NCBI GenBank assembly: GCA_016719395.1
Contig: JADJZF010000012.1
Span: forward strand, 124,001 to 188,000
Source of the DNA: Candidatus Amarobacter glycogenicus
Lineage (GTDB): Bacteria > Chloroflexota > Dehalococcoidia > Tepidiformales > Tepidiformaceae
Length of the DNA stretch: 64,000 bases
Direction: 5' to 3'
Part shown: positions 10,072 to 17,679 of the stretch, in pieces
How the letters are laid out: each line of letters starts with the position of its first letter
How positions within the stretch are numbered: the stretch's first letter is position 1
Position numbers and translations under genes: made by a program
The notes under the pieces: model-generated
The model's input: the letters and a program-made list of their open reading frames with translations, nothing else
Databases searched by the model: none
Told to the model about the DNA's origin: nothing

Positions 10072-10298
10072 CGTGGTCCTCCCTCACCTGTAATCGGCGC
10101 GTATCACCGAATCCTCATCCTGCCGGGGAAGAATCCGCCAGGATTCCGTCATTCGGTTGACCCGCCCATCCCACCTTCGCCCCGAAAGGAAGAGGCTTCC
10201 CTGACCGCCGTGCCCAGGATCGAGGGTCGGTCGCCGGTATCGGTCACCGCTACCGAACCCGATCGACAAGCCCGTCCGAGGGTCTCCACAATGGAACG

Positions 10299-10754
10299 AT
10301 GACCGCCATGCCGCCTGACCTCGAACGCCTCCTCGAAGACTTCAAGCTCGCCGAACGATCCGAGCGTATCGACATGCTGATCGAGTACGCCGATCGCTTC
10401 GAAGAGGTCCCCGGTCACATCGCCTCCCGCCCGTTCCCCGAGGACCACCACGTCCAGAAGTGCGAATCCGAAGCCTACGTCTGGGCCGAGGACCAGCCCG
10501 ATGGCACCCTCAAGTACTACTTCGCCGTCGAGAATCCCCAGGGGATCTCCGCCAAGGCATGGTCCGTCTACGACCGCCTTCGCGCGGCAACGCCTCCGGG
10601 CACGCGGGGTGCCCATCCCCACCGAAGAGCGCTAGGACGCCGACGCACAGGCGAACCTTCCTCGCTTCGCTCCGCGATTTTCCCCCTGTGGGCTGCAGCG
10701 ATAGCGACTCTCCAACGGCGCCTTCGGCAACGCAGCCTCCTGTGCCTTCCGTAG
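10299..10754 (+). pseudogene. sufE: SufE-like sulfur acceptor, C-terminal part lost
   Basis: The first ~95 residues match the SufE/Fe-S metabolism family, which accepts sulfur from the SufS desulfurase for cluster assembly: LERLLEDFKLAERSERIDML, then HHVQKCESEAYVW with the acceptor cysteine, then the AKAWSVYD helix. After roughly base 10590 the family's C-terminal ~50 residues are absent; the frame instead runs through Arg/Pro/Ser-rich sequence to a stop at 10754. None of the three frames downstream restores the missing part. A perfect 13-bp inverted repeat lies just past the stop. I read it as a gene truncated by replacement of its 3' end; a functional short form is possible because the cysteine is kept. 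Confidence 0.65.
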
Positions 10755-10764
10755 CAAAGAGTCC

Positions 10765-10829
10765 GACTGCCTCGCCTTCGCTCGCACCGAACCCTTCGCC
10801 ACCGCGCCACCCTGTGAGGCGAGGCAGTC
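10765..10829. repeat. 13-bp perfect inverted repeat beside truncated sufE
   Basis: Arms GACTGCCTCGCCT (10765-10777) and AGGCGAGGCAGTC (10817-10829) are exact inverted copies separated by 39 bases. No T-run follows, so it is a poor terminator. It lies in the low-complexity stretch that replaces the 3' end of sufE and may be the remnant of a small palindromic or mobile element. Confidence 0.6.
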
Positions 10830-10897
10830 ATGCTTCGCGCGGATGACGCCGCCGGAAACCGAGGGCGGAGAATTCAGCTGGCCGCGCCTGGCCACGG

Positions 10898-11362
10898 TCA
10901 GTCCTCGATCGTTGCGAGCCCCTGGCGCTGCATCTCTGCCAGGCTGTCCAGCATGCCCCGGAGCACCTCCGGCGGATGACCTTCCCATGCCTCCACCTCA
11001 GCAACGATCCTGAGCGCGTCCCGGGTTCGGTACGACCTGGTCGGGTTACCCCGGAAGCGCTTGTTCGTCAGATTCGGATCGTCCTCGAACGGACCGGTCG
11101 GCTCGACGATGTAGATCCGTCCCTCTCCGCCTCCCCGCGCGAGTTCCGCGCCCCAGACTGCGGCGTCCAGCGTGGCAGAGAAGTAGATGTTGTTCGAGAT
11201 ACGTTCATCCTCGAAGTTCGAGCCGTAGCCGGGCATCAGCAGGTCGCCAACCTTCAGGGCGGCCTTCGTCCCGTGGTAAAACGGCCCTTCGACGTGGTCG
11301 AAGTGTTCGTAAGTCACCGGAATGTGGTTGTCGTCGTGGTCCACGGGGAACTCCTGCTTCAC
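10898..11362 (-). CDS. arr: NAD+-rifampin ADP-ribosyltransferase
   Basis: A 154-residue Arr-family enzyme that transfers ADP-ribose from NAD+ to rifamycins, inactivating them. The characteristic order is present: PFYHGTKAALKVGDLLMPGY, then the SNNIYFSATLDAAVWGAELA block, then RIYIVEPTGPFEDDPNLT and GNPTRSYRTRDALRI. Length is slightly above the ~140 typical of the family because of a C-terminal tail. It is a single gene facing away from pyrG. Chromosomal arr genes are widespread in environmental bacteria, so its presence is not by itself a sign of recent transfer. Confidence 0.93.
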   Translation of the reverse strand: MKQEFPVDHDDNHIPVTYEHFDHVEGPFYHGTKAALKVGDLLMPGYGSNFEDERISNNIYFSATLDAAVWGAELARGGGEGRIYIVEPTGPFEDDPNLTNKRFRGNPTRSYRTRDALRIVAEVEAWEGHPPEVLRGMLDSLAEMQRQGLATIED

Positions 11363-11542
11363 GCTGCGGAGACTCTAACCGGCCGTTCCCGCCGGGTTGA
11401 GGATGCAGCCGGTCGCATCCTTCCTTTTACCGTACTGGTGTTTCCTGAGACCGAGCGATCACCTCGGCGTCGAATTGCTCTTCCCTTTCGCCTTTTCCCG
11501 TTCCACTCGCCGGGCAGCCGCCCTTCGTAACACAAATGTTCG

Positions 11543-11572
11543 TTGACCCACTCACCCCTCTGCTCGTAGCAT
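11543..11572 (+). promoter_or_regulatory. Candidate sigma70-type promoter for pyrG
   Basis: TTGACC (11543-11548) and TAGCAT (11567-11572) are separated by 18 bases and end 30 bases before the pyrG ATG. Matches are five of six and four of six. Suggestive only. Confidence 0.4.
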
Positions 11573-11602
11573 CAATCAAGCAACGACGGAACGCGGGAGG
11601 CC

Positions 11603-13240
11603 ATGCCAAAGTTCATCTTCGTAACCGGTGGCGTGGTCAGCTCGGTTGGCAAGGGAATCACCACCGCCAGCCTCGGAAGAATCCTCAAATCGCGCGGCAT
11701 CTCCGTCTCCATTCAGAAACTCGATCCCTACCTCAACGTCGACCCGGGCACGATGTCGCCCTACCAGCACGGCGAGGTCTTCGTTACGGTTGATGGCGCT
11801 GAGACCGACCTCGACCTTGGCCACTACGAGCGCTTCATCGACCAGGACCTGACCCAGGCCTCATCGATTACCTCCGGCCAGGTCTACCGCAACGTCCTCG
11901 AACGCGAACGCAAAGGCGACTACCTCGGCGGTACCATCCAGCAGGTCCCCCACCTCACTAACGAGATCAAGTCACGCATCTACAACGTCGCCGAAGTCAC
12001 GCAGTGCGAGGTTCTCATCTGCGAGGTCGGCGGTACCGTCGGCGACATCGAAGGCGAGACCTTCATCGAGGCCATCCGCCAGATCCGCCACGAGCAGCCG
12101 CGCGATACCGTCCTCAGTGTCCATGTCTGCTTCCTGCCGATGATCGGCGCGACCGGCGAACTGAAGACCAAGCCCACTCAGCATTCCGTCCGCGAACTCC
12201 GCTCAAAGGGCATCCAGCCCGACGTGATCCTCCTCCGGAGCGACCACACCGTCTCGCGTGATATCTCTGAGAAGGTCGCCCTCTTCTGCGATGTCGACCC
12301 GCGCGCCGTCATCCCGATGGAGACGGTCGCATCCATCTACGAAGTCCCTCTCCTCCTCGAAGAGCGCGGCCTTGGCGACTACGTCATCGAGCGCCTGGGC
12401 CTCCACGGTGGGCGCGACCTCGCCGACTGGCGCGAGATGGTGCAGAAGTTGAAGCACCCCGCGGGCGCTGTCGAGATCGCCGTCGTCGGCAAGTACGTCG
12501 AACTCCACGATGCCTACATGTCGGTGAAGGAATCGCTTGCCCATGCCGGCATCGCCAACTCCGTCGATGTCGACATCCGCTGGATCCACGCCGAAACCCT
12601 CGAAGCCCGTCCAGCCGCTGATGTCCTCACCGGTGTCCAGGGAGTCATCGTCCCGGGCGGCTTCGGCGAGCGCGGCTGGGAAGGCAAGGTGGCGGCCGCC
12701 AGGTGGGCGCGCGAGAACCGTGTCCCCTACCTCGGCCTCTGCCTTGGCATGCAGGTGATGGTCACCGAGTTCGCCCGCAACGTTTGCGGCATGAAGGGCG
12801 CCAACACCACCGAGATCGACCCCGAGTCGCCCTACCCGGTCATCAGCCTCCTCGATGAACAGCAGGGCATCACCAACAAGGGCGGCACCATGCGCCTCGG
12901 CGCATATCCCTGCAAGCTCATCCCCGGCTCGCTCGCCGCCCGCGCCTACACGACCGACGTCATCAGCGAACGCCACCGCCATCGCTGGGAGTTCAACAAC
13001 GCCTACCGCGAGGTGCTGGCAGCCGCCGGGTTGAACGCCAGTGGCACCTCCCCCGATGGCTCACTCGTCGAGATCTCCGAGGTCGCCGGGCACCAGTTCA
13101 TGCTTGGCACCCAGTTCCACCCCGAACTCCAGAGCCGCCCGAACCGGCCGCACCCGTTGTTCCGCGATTTCGTAGCCGCCGCCTGTTTGCAGGGCGAAAG
13201 CGCCGCCCCGCGTGATGAACCGGCCGTTGCGACCGCATAA
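11603..13240 (+). CDS. pyrG: CTP synthase
   Basis: Makes CTP from UTP, ATP and glutamine. The 545-residue protein has the N-terminal synthase domain (FVTGGVVSSVGKG, KLDPYLNVDPGTMSPYQHGE) and the C-terminal class I glutamine amidotransferase domain with the nucleophile in YLGLCLGMQ and the His-Glu pair in TQFHPELQSRP. GGGAGG sits 2-3 codons before the ATG. A hairpin terminator follows within a few bases. It is transcribed alone. Confidence 0.97.
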   Translation: MPKFIFVTGGVVSSVGKGITTASLGRILKSRGISVSIQKLDPYLNVDPGTMSPYQHGEVFVTVDGAETDLDLGHYERFIDQDLTQASSITSGQVYRNVLERERKGDYLGGTIQQVPHLTNEIKSRIYNVAEVTQCEVLICEVGGTVGDIEGETFIEAIRQIRHEQPRDTVLSVHVCFLPMIGATGELKTKPTQHSVRELRSKGIQPDVILLRSDHTVSRDISEKVALFCDVDPRAVIPMETVASIYEVPLLLEERGLGDYVIERLGLHGGRDLADWREMVQKLKHPAGAVEIAVVGKYVELHDAYMSVKESLAHAGIANSVDVDIRWIHAETLEARPAADVLTGVQGVIVPGGFGERGWEGKVAAARWARENRVPYLGLCLGMQVMVTEFARNVCGMKGANTTEIDPESPYPVISLLDEQQGITNKGGTMRLGAYPCKLIPGSLAARAYTTDVISERHRHRWEFNNAYREVLAAAGLNASGTSPDGSLVEISEVAGHQFMLGTQFHPELQSRPNRPHPLFRDFVAAACLQGESAAPRDEPAVATA

Positions 13241-13242
13241 AC

Positions 13243-13263
13243 GGCCCTCTCGGGCCTTCTTTC
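13243..13263 (+). terminator. Terminator of pyrG
   Basis: GGCCC-TCTC-GGGCC forms a 5-bp G+C stem with a 4-base loop followed by TTCTTTC, starting 2 bases after the pyrG stop. Confidence 0.6.
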
Positions 13264-13351
13264 GCTAGCCTCCTCCGCCGAACACTCCGTTGCACACCGC
13301 ACGCCGCGTGGTACCGTTGCCGCGCCATCTCCAGGTGTCCGGAGGCTCGCA

Positions 13352-13825
13352 GTGCGATACGCCGTTTCGTCCTCCTCACTCCCCTCCGTCCGCACCATCT
13401 CCCGCAGGGCCGAACTTACGCCCGCGGGCATCGCCGAGGCGGCCACCCGTCTGCGGTCGTGGGCGCTCTGTTCGGGCGAGCAGATGGCGGGCCCAGCCTT
13501 TCTGCGCATTGCCGGAGACCTCCACTGCGAAGTCCACCTCCCGGTCGCCGGGCGTGCCCGCCCTCGCGGCGAAACCGGCATTTCGGCCGAGCTTTCGGAG
13601 GGTGGCCAGGCCCTCGCCCTTGGCGACGTCCCGTTCGCCTCTGTCCGGGAAGTCATCCGCGAACTTGGCGGCGAGATTGCCCTCGATTACGGGATGGCCG
13701 GCGCCGTTGAGTTCCATCCCGATTCGCCCGAGTTCCGCCGGGGCACCTTGCTCTGGCCGGTGCACCGGATGCCGCGTAAGCTCTCCCACTCCGAGGGCCC
13801 GCAGCTCGCGGAAGCTGGTGGCTAG
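13352..13825 (+). CDS. GyrI-like / effector-binding-domain protein (tentative)
   Basis: A 157-residue protein starting at a GTG placed 8 bases after GGAGG. The arrangement of an N-terminal strand, the segment GPAFLRIAGDLHCEVHLPVAG, then a second half with PFASVREVIRELGGEIAL and GAVEFHPDSPEF resembles the duplicated fold of GyrI-like small-molecule-binding domains, usually found alone or fused to AraC/MerR regulators. No DNA-binding domain is present here. Similarity is judged by eye and is weak. It lies 14 bases before the cytidylate-kinase-like gene and is probably co-transcribed with it. Confidence 0.5.
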   Translation: MRYAVSSSSLPSVRTISRRAELTPAGIAEAATRLRSWALCSGEQMAGPAFLRIAGDLHCEVHLPVAGRARPRGETGISAELSEGGQALALGDVPFASVREVIRELGGEIALDYGMAGAVEFHPDSPEFRRGTLLWPVHRMPRKLSHSEGPQLAEAGG

Positions 13826-13839
13826 CCGGGAGGTCGTTC

Positions 13840-14496
13840 ATGGAAACACGCGTCATTGCCATTTCTCGCCAGGTAGGCACCCTCGGAGAGGACGTTGCGC
13901 GCCTCGTCTCCGAAGAACTCAACTTCCGGTTGCTTGATTACCGCGTCGTCCAGGCGGCCGCCGAAGAGGCGGGCGTCTCCACCGAGACCATCGCCGAGTC
14001 GGAGCACAAGCCTTCGTTTTTCACTCGCATCCTCGAATCGCTCGCCCGCAACCCTGCGGGCCCCGCCAGCGGCCAGTGGATGGAGCCGATCGACATGTCC
14101 GGGACGCCCCTCCTCACCTCCTCGGACTACCGCGAACTCGTCCGCCAGGTCGTTGAGGACTTCGCCCGACAGGGCGAGGTCGTCTTCCTCGGCCACGGCG
14201 CCCAGTTCATCCTGCGCGACCAGCCGAACGTCGTCCGCGTGCTGGTCACCGGCACGAAGAAGGCGCGCGCCCGGCGCGTCATGGCCGGTATGGCCTGCAA
14301 CGAAGAGAAGGCCACCGAAGTCATCACGCGTACCGATGGCGAACGCTCCCGCTACTTCAAGGACTACTTCGGCGCCGATTGGCTTTCGCCTTCGGTGTAC
14401 GACCTCTGCCTCAACACCGACCACCTGAACCCAACCCAGGCTACCCGCATCATCCTCGCCGCCGTCCACGCCCGCGAGGGGACTGCCGCCACCTAG
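13840..14496 (+). CDS. Cytidylate kinase-like family protein
   Basis: A 218-residue protein of the AAK26/cytidylate-kinase-like family. It begins with VIAISRQVGTLGEDVARLV, where the ISRQxGxxG pattern takes the place of a classical P-loop, and contains VVFLGHGAQFIL, the arginine-rich lid segment KKARARRVMAG and the C-terminal YDLCLNTDHL. The true substrate of this family is generally not established, so a role in nucleotide phosphorylation is inference. It is followed 37 bases later by a small membrane protein gene in the same direction. Confidence 0.75.
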   Translation: METRVIAISRQVGTLGEDVARLVSEELNFRLLDYRVVQAAAEEAGVSTETIAESEHKPSFFTRILESLARNPAGPASGQWMEPIDMSGTPLLTSSDYRELVRQVVEDFARQGEVVFLGHGAQFILRDQPNVVRVLVTGTKKARARRVMAGMACNEEKATEVITRTDGERSRYFKDYFGADWLSPSVYDLCLNTDHLNPTQATRIILAAVHAREGTAAT

Positions 14497-14533
14497 CTTC
14501 TCCCTTCTCGCTTCTCCCTCCACACTCTCCTCC

Positions 14534-15001
14534 ATGGACTGGTGGCGAATCGTTCACGTGCTCGCGATGATCTGGCTGGGCGCCGGGTTGGGCGCGACAT
14601 ACCCCCTCATCCTCAAGGCCTGGGCCTCGAAGGACCTGAAGTACCAGATGTACTGCCTCACCGAGGCGGCCAACAACGAGACTCGCGTCCTCCTTCCCGG
14701 CGCGATGGGGACCGGGATAACCGGCTTCTTCTGGGCCACTTCCCAGGACCTCAACTTCGTGACCACGGGCTGGCTGGCGGCGCTCTCCGCCGTCTACATC
14801 GTCGTCTACTTCGTTTGCCTGCCGCTCATGGGTTTTGGCCTCCGGCGCGCCCGCCTGGCCTCCCTCATCGCCGCCAAGAAGGGCGAAGAGACCGAAGAAC
14901 TCCGCACCATACTCGACGACCGCGTCCCGCTTGTTTTCGGCACAGTCCTCGTGCTCAGTGTCCCGGTCATCAGCTGGCTCGCTATCTTCCAGCCGTTCTA
15001 G
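14534..15001 (+). CDS. Small integral membrane protein, DUF2269-like
   Basis: 155 residues with four predicted membrane helices (about residues 5-25, 52-70, 78-100 and 132-152) and a charged loop AAKKGEETEEL between the third and fourth. The pattern, with RIVHVLAMIWLGAG at the start and the paired Asn/Glu region EAANNETRVLLPGAM, resembles DUF2269 membrane proteins of unknown function. Last gene of a three-gene co-directional run before the accessory islet. Confidence 0.6.
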   Translation: MDWWRIVHVLAMIWLGAGLGATYPLILKAWASKDLKYQMYCLTEAANNETRVLLPGAMGTGITGFFWATSQDLNFVTTGWLAALSAVYIVVYFVCLPLMGFGLRRARLASLIAAKKGEETEELRTILDDRVPLVFGTVLVLSVPVISWLAIFQPF

Positions 15002-15070
15002 GGGTGCGGCGGCAGGAGGAGTGCTGACGCAGGGTGACCGTGGCTGGCCGACGGTGCGAAGATTTTTTTC

Positions 15071-15152
15071 GTTACTTCAAGTAACCAGAAGTAACCTCCG
15101 CAGATTCGGAGGGCCAGGTTACTTCCAGGTGTCTTGCAGCCCCTGAAGTAAC
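15071..15152. repeat. Cluster of five GTTACTT/AAGTAAC heptamers
   Basis: Five exact copies of GTTACTT or its complement AAGTAAC occur in 82 bases: 15071-15077 (+), 15079-15085 (-), 15089-15095 (-), 15118-15124 (+) and 15146-15152 (-). The first two form a perfect palindrome around one base. The third and fourth can pair as AAGTAACC/GGTTACTT, enclosing an inner CTCCG/CGGAG stem. It lies between the DUF2269-like gene and the EVE-nuclease gene. A multi-site operator or a structured RNA leader are the main possibilities. Confidence 0.7.
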
Positions 15153-15308
15153 CCGTGTGCGGTGCCACCACGCGGACCACGGTCGGAGCGAGCGAAGCAA
15201 TGAGGAAGGCCATCACCCGGCGAGCGTGGCGGATCGGCGCGGCTAGGTGGAATGGGATGGTGGCGCCCGGGAGGGCGAGTGGATGAGTCCGCCGGTGGTT
15301 GCACTAGA

Positions 15309-16337
15309 ATGTGCCGATTGGCGTACTTCGCAGATGTGTTCACGCCCGCGACCTGGTCGGCCTTCATGGCGGACGGCGGCCGATTGACTGCGTTCAGCCG
15401 CGGCTCGATGAGTCGGGGCGCCGGGAAGGTTCGGAGCGGCGACCGGTTTGTTTGCTACTTGAAGGGGAAGTTCTCGTTCGTTGGCGCTCTTGAAGCGCGG
15501 TCGGAGGCCTATGTTTCGGACGACCCCATCTGGGGCACGGGTGACTTCCCGGTACGCGTGCGAGTTGAGCCCCTAGCACTGTTCATGCCGGAGGTAGCTC
15601 TTCCCATAGCGGCTCTCGACGGCAAGCTGTCGTTCTTCGCGTCAGGAACGCCCCAGTCGATGGTTCCCGCTTACTTCCAGGGCTCGCCGCGCGCGTTGAC
15701 CGAGCCTGATGGGCAAGCGATCTGGCGTGCCATTCTCGCCCACGAAGACGGTGTGAGGTCGATGCAGCGACCAGCAGCGATTCAAGAAGCGACCGACGCC
15801 ATCGAGGTTGCCGTCGTGGGGCCCCGCCACGCGGAGACCCAAGCGCTGCTCGCCGAGATTGGACTTGCCACCGGTTGTTCCGTTTGGTTGCCACGCCCAG
15901 ATCGACAGGCGGTGGGTCGTGTGAATGCGGATCTCCCCGCGAAGCTCCTCGCCGAGTTGCCCTTCCTGTTTCCCGGGAAGGATCAGCAAGTCGTTCAGAA
16001 CATCGACGCGATCTGGCTGCAGGGCTCTACGGTCGTAGCAGCCTTCGAGGTGGAGAACACCACTTCGATCTACTCGGGGCTGCTACGCATGTCGGACCTC
16101 GTCTCACTCATGCCCAACATCAGCTTTCCAATGTTTATTGTGGCGCCAGAGGCTCGGCGGACTGCTGTTCGCGATGAGGTCACGCGCCCAACGTTCGCAG
16201 CACTCGAGCCACCCCTGCAACGAAAGTGTGGATACATCGCTTCAGAGGAACTCCAACGGAAGCGCGCGACGTTAGGTGACGACATGCTTCGACACACTCG
16301 GCCCGGATTCATCAATGACCTCGCCGAGCACTTCTGA
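15309..16337 (+). CDS. EVE/PUA-like domain fused to a PD-(D/E)XK nuclease-like domain
   Basis: A 342-residue protein that I read as a putative modification-dependent restriction or defence protein. Residues ~3-130 resemble the EVE/PUA fold, a reader of modified bases: LAYFADVFTPATW, then GDRFVCYLKGKFSFVGALE, then a closing DFPVRVRVEPL strand. Residues ~165-330 resemble a PD-(D/E)XK core, with D233 in NIDAIW and E247/E249 in AAFEVENTTSIYSGLLRMSDL; the usual lysine appears replaced. The start at 15309 is preferred over open sequence upstream because the fold begins there. Hand counts of three 60-base lines (15961, 16021, 16081) give 57, 60 and 48 % G+C against 70 % for a nuo line (24241), supporting transfer. 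No methylase is adjacent. Confidence 0.6.
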   Translation: MCRLAYFADVFTPATWSAFMADGGRLTAFSRGSMSRGAGKVRSGDRFVCYLKGKFSFVGALEARSEAYVSDDPIWGTGDFPVRVRVEPLALFMPEVALPIAALDGKLSFFASGTPQSMVPAYFQGSPRALTEPDGQAIWRAILAHEDGVRSMQRPAAIQEATDAIEVAVVGPRHAETQALLAEIGLATGCSVWLPRPDRQAVGRVNADLPAKLLAELPFLFPGKDQQVVQNIDAIWLQGSTVVAAFEVENTTSIYSGLLRMSDLVSLMPNISFPMFIVAPEARRTAVRDEVTRPTFAALEPPLQRKCGYIASEELQRKRATLGDDMLRHTRPGFINDLAEHF

Positions 16338-16668
16338 GACCTCACGCCAGACTCGCGCCTCCAACCGAACGGCGATCGAAGATGTCCACCCCGTCGTCCT
16401 CGTTATCCGCGACCCAGACGCGAGCGACCAGATCGAGCTTTTCGGGCTTCCGGTTCACGTTCGGGTGTTCTATCTGGACCTCGGGTCGTCGTTCGACGTC
16501 CGCTACCCCAGAGACGGAGATCGGCCGGAAGTGTCGGGGTGGGCGGAGGGGCATCTGCGCGAAGCAGCGGGATTGCCGCCCGGTCATCGGGCGCGCGAGA
16601 TCATCGAGAGCACGGTTCGCGCCGTTGCTGAGAGGTTCGGGTTGGACGCGAATGGCGGCGTTCCGTGA
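16315..16668 (+). CDS. Hypothetical protein downstream of the EVE-nuclease gene
   Basis: A 117-residue protein from the ATG at 16315, which overlaps the end of the preceding gene by 23 bases; a GTG at 16276 would add 13 residues. Its core alternates strands and helices (VHPVVLVIRDPDASDQIEL, then VRVFYLDLGSSFDVRYP, then REAAGLPPGHRAREII and a C-terminal helix). I do not recognise a family. Overlap with the nuclease-like gene suggests co-translation and perhaps an accessory role, but this is inference. Confidence 0.5.
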   Translation: MTSPSTSETSRQTRASNRTAIEDVHPVVLVIRDPDASDQIELFGLPVHVRVFYLDLGSSFDVRYPRDGDRPEVSGWAEGHLREAAGLPPGHRAREIIESTVRAVAERFGLDANGGVP

Positions 16669-16700
16669 GGGCCTCCCGCGTTGGCCCTCAACCCCCGGCC

Positions 16701-16724
16701 CCTTCTCCCAAGCTTGGGAGAAGG
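16701..16724. repeat. 24-bp perfect palindrome
   Basis: CCTTCTCCCAAG is followed at once by its exact complement CTTGGGAGAAGG, with no spacer. Preceded by CCCCCGGCC. Palindromes of this composition occur as dispersed intergenic elements in many genomes; it may also act as a weak terminator for the gene ending at 16668. Confidence 0.75.
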
Positions 16725-16757
16725 AGAGTCGCGGTGCACGTACGTAGGAGGTCGTTT

Positions 16758-16973
16758 GTGGACTTCGAACTCCCGCCAACTTCGGCCGAACGAGCCCGCG
16801 CCCTGCTAAGGTCTCGGTCGACATGTCAGTTCTGCGGCCGTTCGGTCGGACGCAATCGGATCCGCGTCTTTGTCGTTCGACCCCATGCCACCAGAACCGA
16901 GTTCAACGAACCCTGGATGGTTGTGTGCGTTCGCTGCCACGCCCGAGTCTCGGAATCTGGGCCCCCAAACTAA
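16758..16973 (+). CDS. Small zinc-ribbon / HNH-like protein
   Basis: A 71-residue protein starting at GTG 16758, which follows AGGAGG at 7 bases; the frame is open upstream through the 24-bp palindrome but has no ribosome site there. It contains CQFCGR and, 30 residues later, CVRCHARV with an intervening histidine. That spacing of two CxxC knuckles plus a His suits a treble-clef, HNH-like zinc finger. It is too short for a complete nuclease, so it may be a fragment. Its 3' end overlaps the vsr remnant in another frame. Confidence 0.5.
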   Translation: MDFELPPTSAERARALLRSRSTCQFCGRSVGRNRIRVFVVRPHATRTEFNEPWMVVCVRCHARVSESGPPN

Positions 16974-17116
16974 ACCGCAACGTCGAACGCGACACCAAGT
17001 CATTGTCCGCACTTACGGCTGTTGGGTGGCAAACCCTCGTCCTCTGGGAGTGCGAATGCCGTTCGCCAGATTCGATCCGCGCCCAGCTCGAGGCATTTCT
17101 CATCTCCGGGGGCTGA
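16958..17116 (+). pseudogene. vsr: Remnant of a Vsr-type mismatch endonuclease (C terminus only)
   Basis: From W at 16958 the frame reads WAPKLNRNVERDTKSLSAL followed by GWQTLVLWECECRS, closely matching the last ~50 residues of very-short-patch repair endonucleases, which nick T:G mismatches next to methylated sites. The catalytic N-terminal domain is missing; upstream in this frame there is no Vsr-like sequence and in the neighbouring frame there is the zinc-ribbon ORF. Vsr genes normally sit beside cytosine methylase genes, so this is a likely relic of a lost restriction-modification locus. Confidence 0.65.
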
Positions 17117-17316
17117 GGCTGCCCACTTCACCCGCCCTTGCCCCACCCTTTCCCCAGAGTTATCGTTTGTGTCGTTCGTCACAACTGCAGGGGAAGCCCC
17201 TCCGGGCTCCCTCTCACCATCCGGGGAGTGCGCCCGTACATGACTGGCAGAGCCCGCTCGCTACTTCGCGAACCGTGGCTCTGCTTTTTCTTGGCTGGCG
17301 TTAGAAGGTCCGCCCA

Positions 17317-17679
17317 ATGAGCTTCTACGACCTCTGGTCCGCCGTCATGATCTCGGCCATCGCCGGGTGCGTCCTCGTCTTTTCCGCCCTCATCGGCAGC
17401 CGTCTCCTCGCACCCTTCGCGCGGGAACGGGGCAAGGGCATCTCCTACGAGTGCGGCATGCTCCCCATCGGCCGCAACTGGGCACAGGTCCACGTCCGCT
17501 ATTACCTGATCGCCATCCTCTTCCTCATCTTCGATGTCGAGACCGTCTTCATCTTCCCCTGGGCAATCACCTTCCTCAGCCTGCCCATGTTCGTCTTCTA
17601 CGAAATGCTCGTCTTCATCGCCGTCCTCGCACTTGGCCTGGCCTACGCCTGGAAACGCGGCGTGCTGGAGTGGAAATGA
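17317..17679 (+). CDS. nuoA: NADH-quinone oxidoreductase subunit A
   Basis: A 120-residue subunit with three membrane helices and the conserved loop GKGISYECGMLPIGRNWAQ, which in complex I lies beside the quinone site. It opens an uninterrupted eleven-gene cluster ending at 28387. AGAAGG precedes its ATG, and the promoter must lie in the ~200 bases after the vsr remnant, where I see no convincing -35/-10 pair. Its TGA overlaps the nuoB ATG. Confidence 0.96.
   Translation: MSFYDLWSAVMISAIAGCVLVFSALIGSRLLAPFARERGKGISYECGMLPIGRNWAQVHVRYYLIAILFLIFDVETVFIFPWAITFLSLPMFVFYEMLVFIAVLALGLAYAWKRGVLEWK

Noticed and set aside
10149..10622. 157-codon minus-strand frame over sufE
   Set aside because: Antisense to the SufE domain, with no ribosome site and no family resemblance.
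15063..15069. T-run as a terminator for the DUF2269-like gene
   Set aside because: Seven T's are present but the only upstream stem is a 4-bp CCGT/ACGG pairing, too weak to call.
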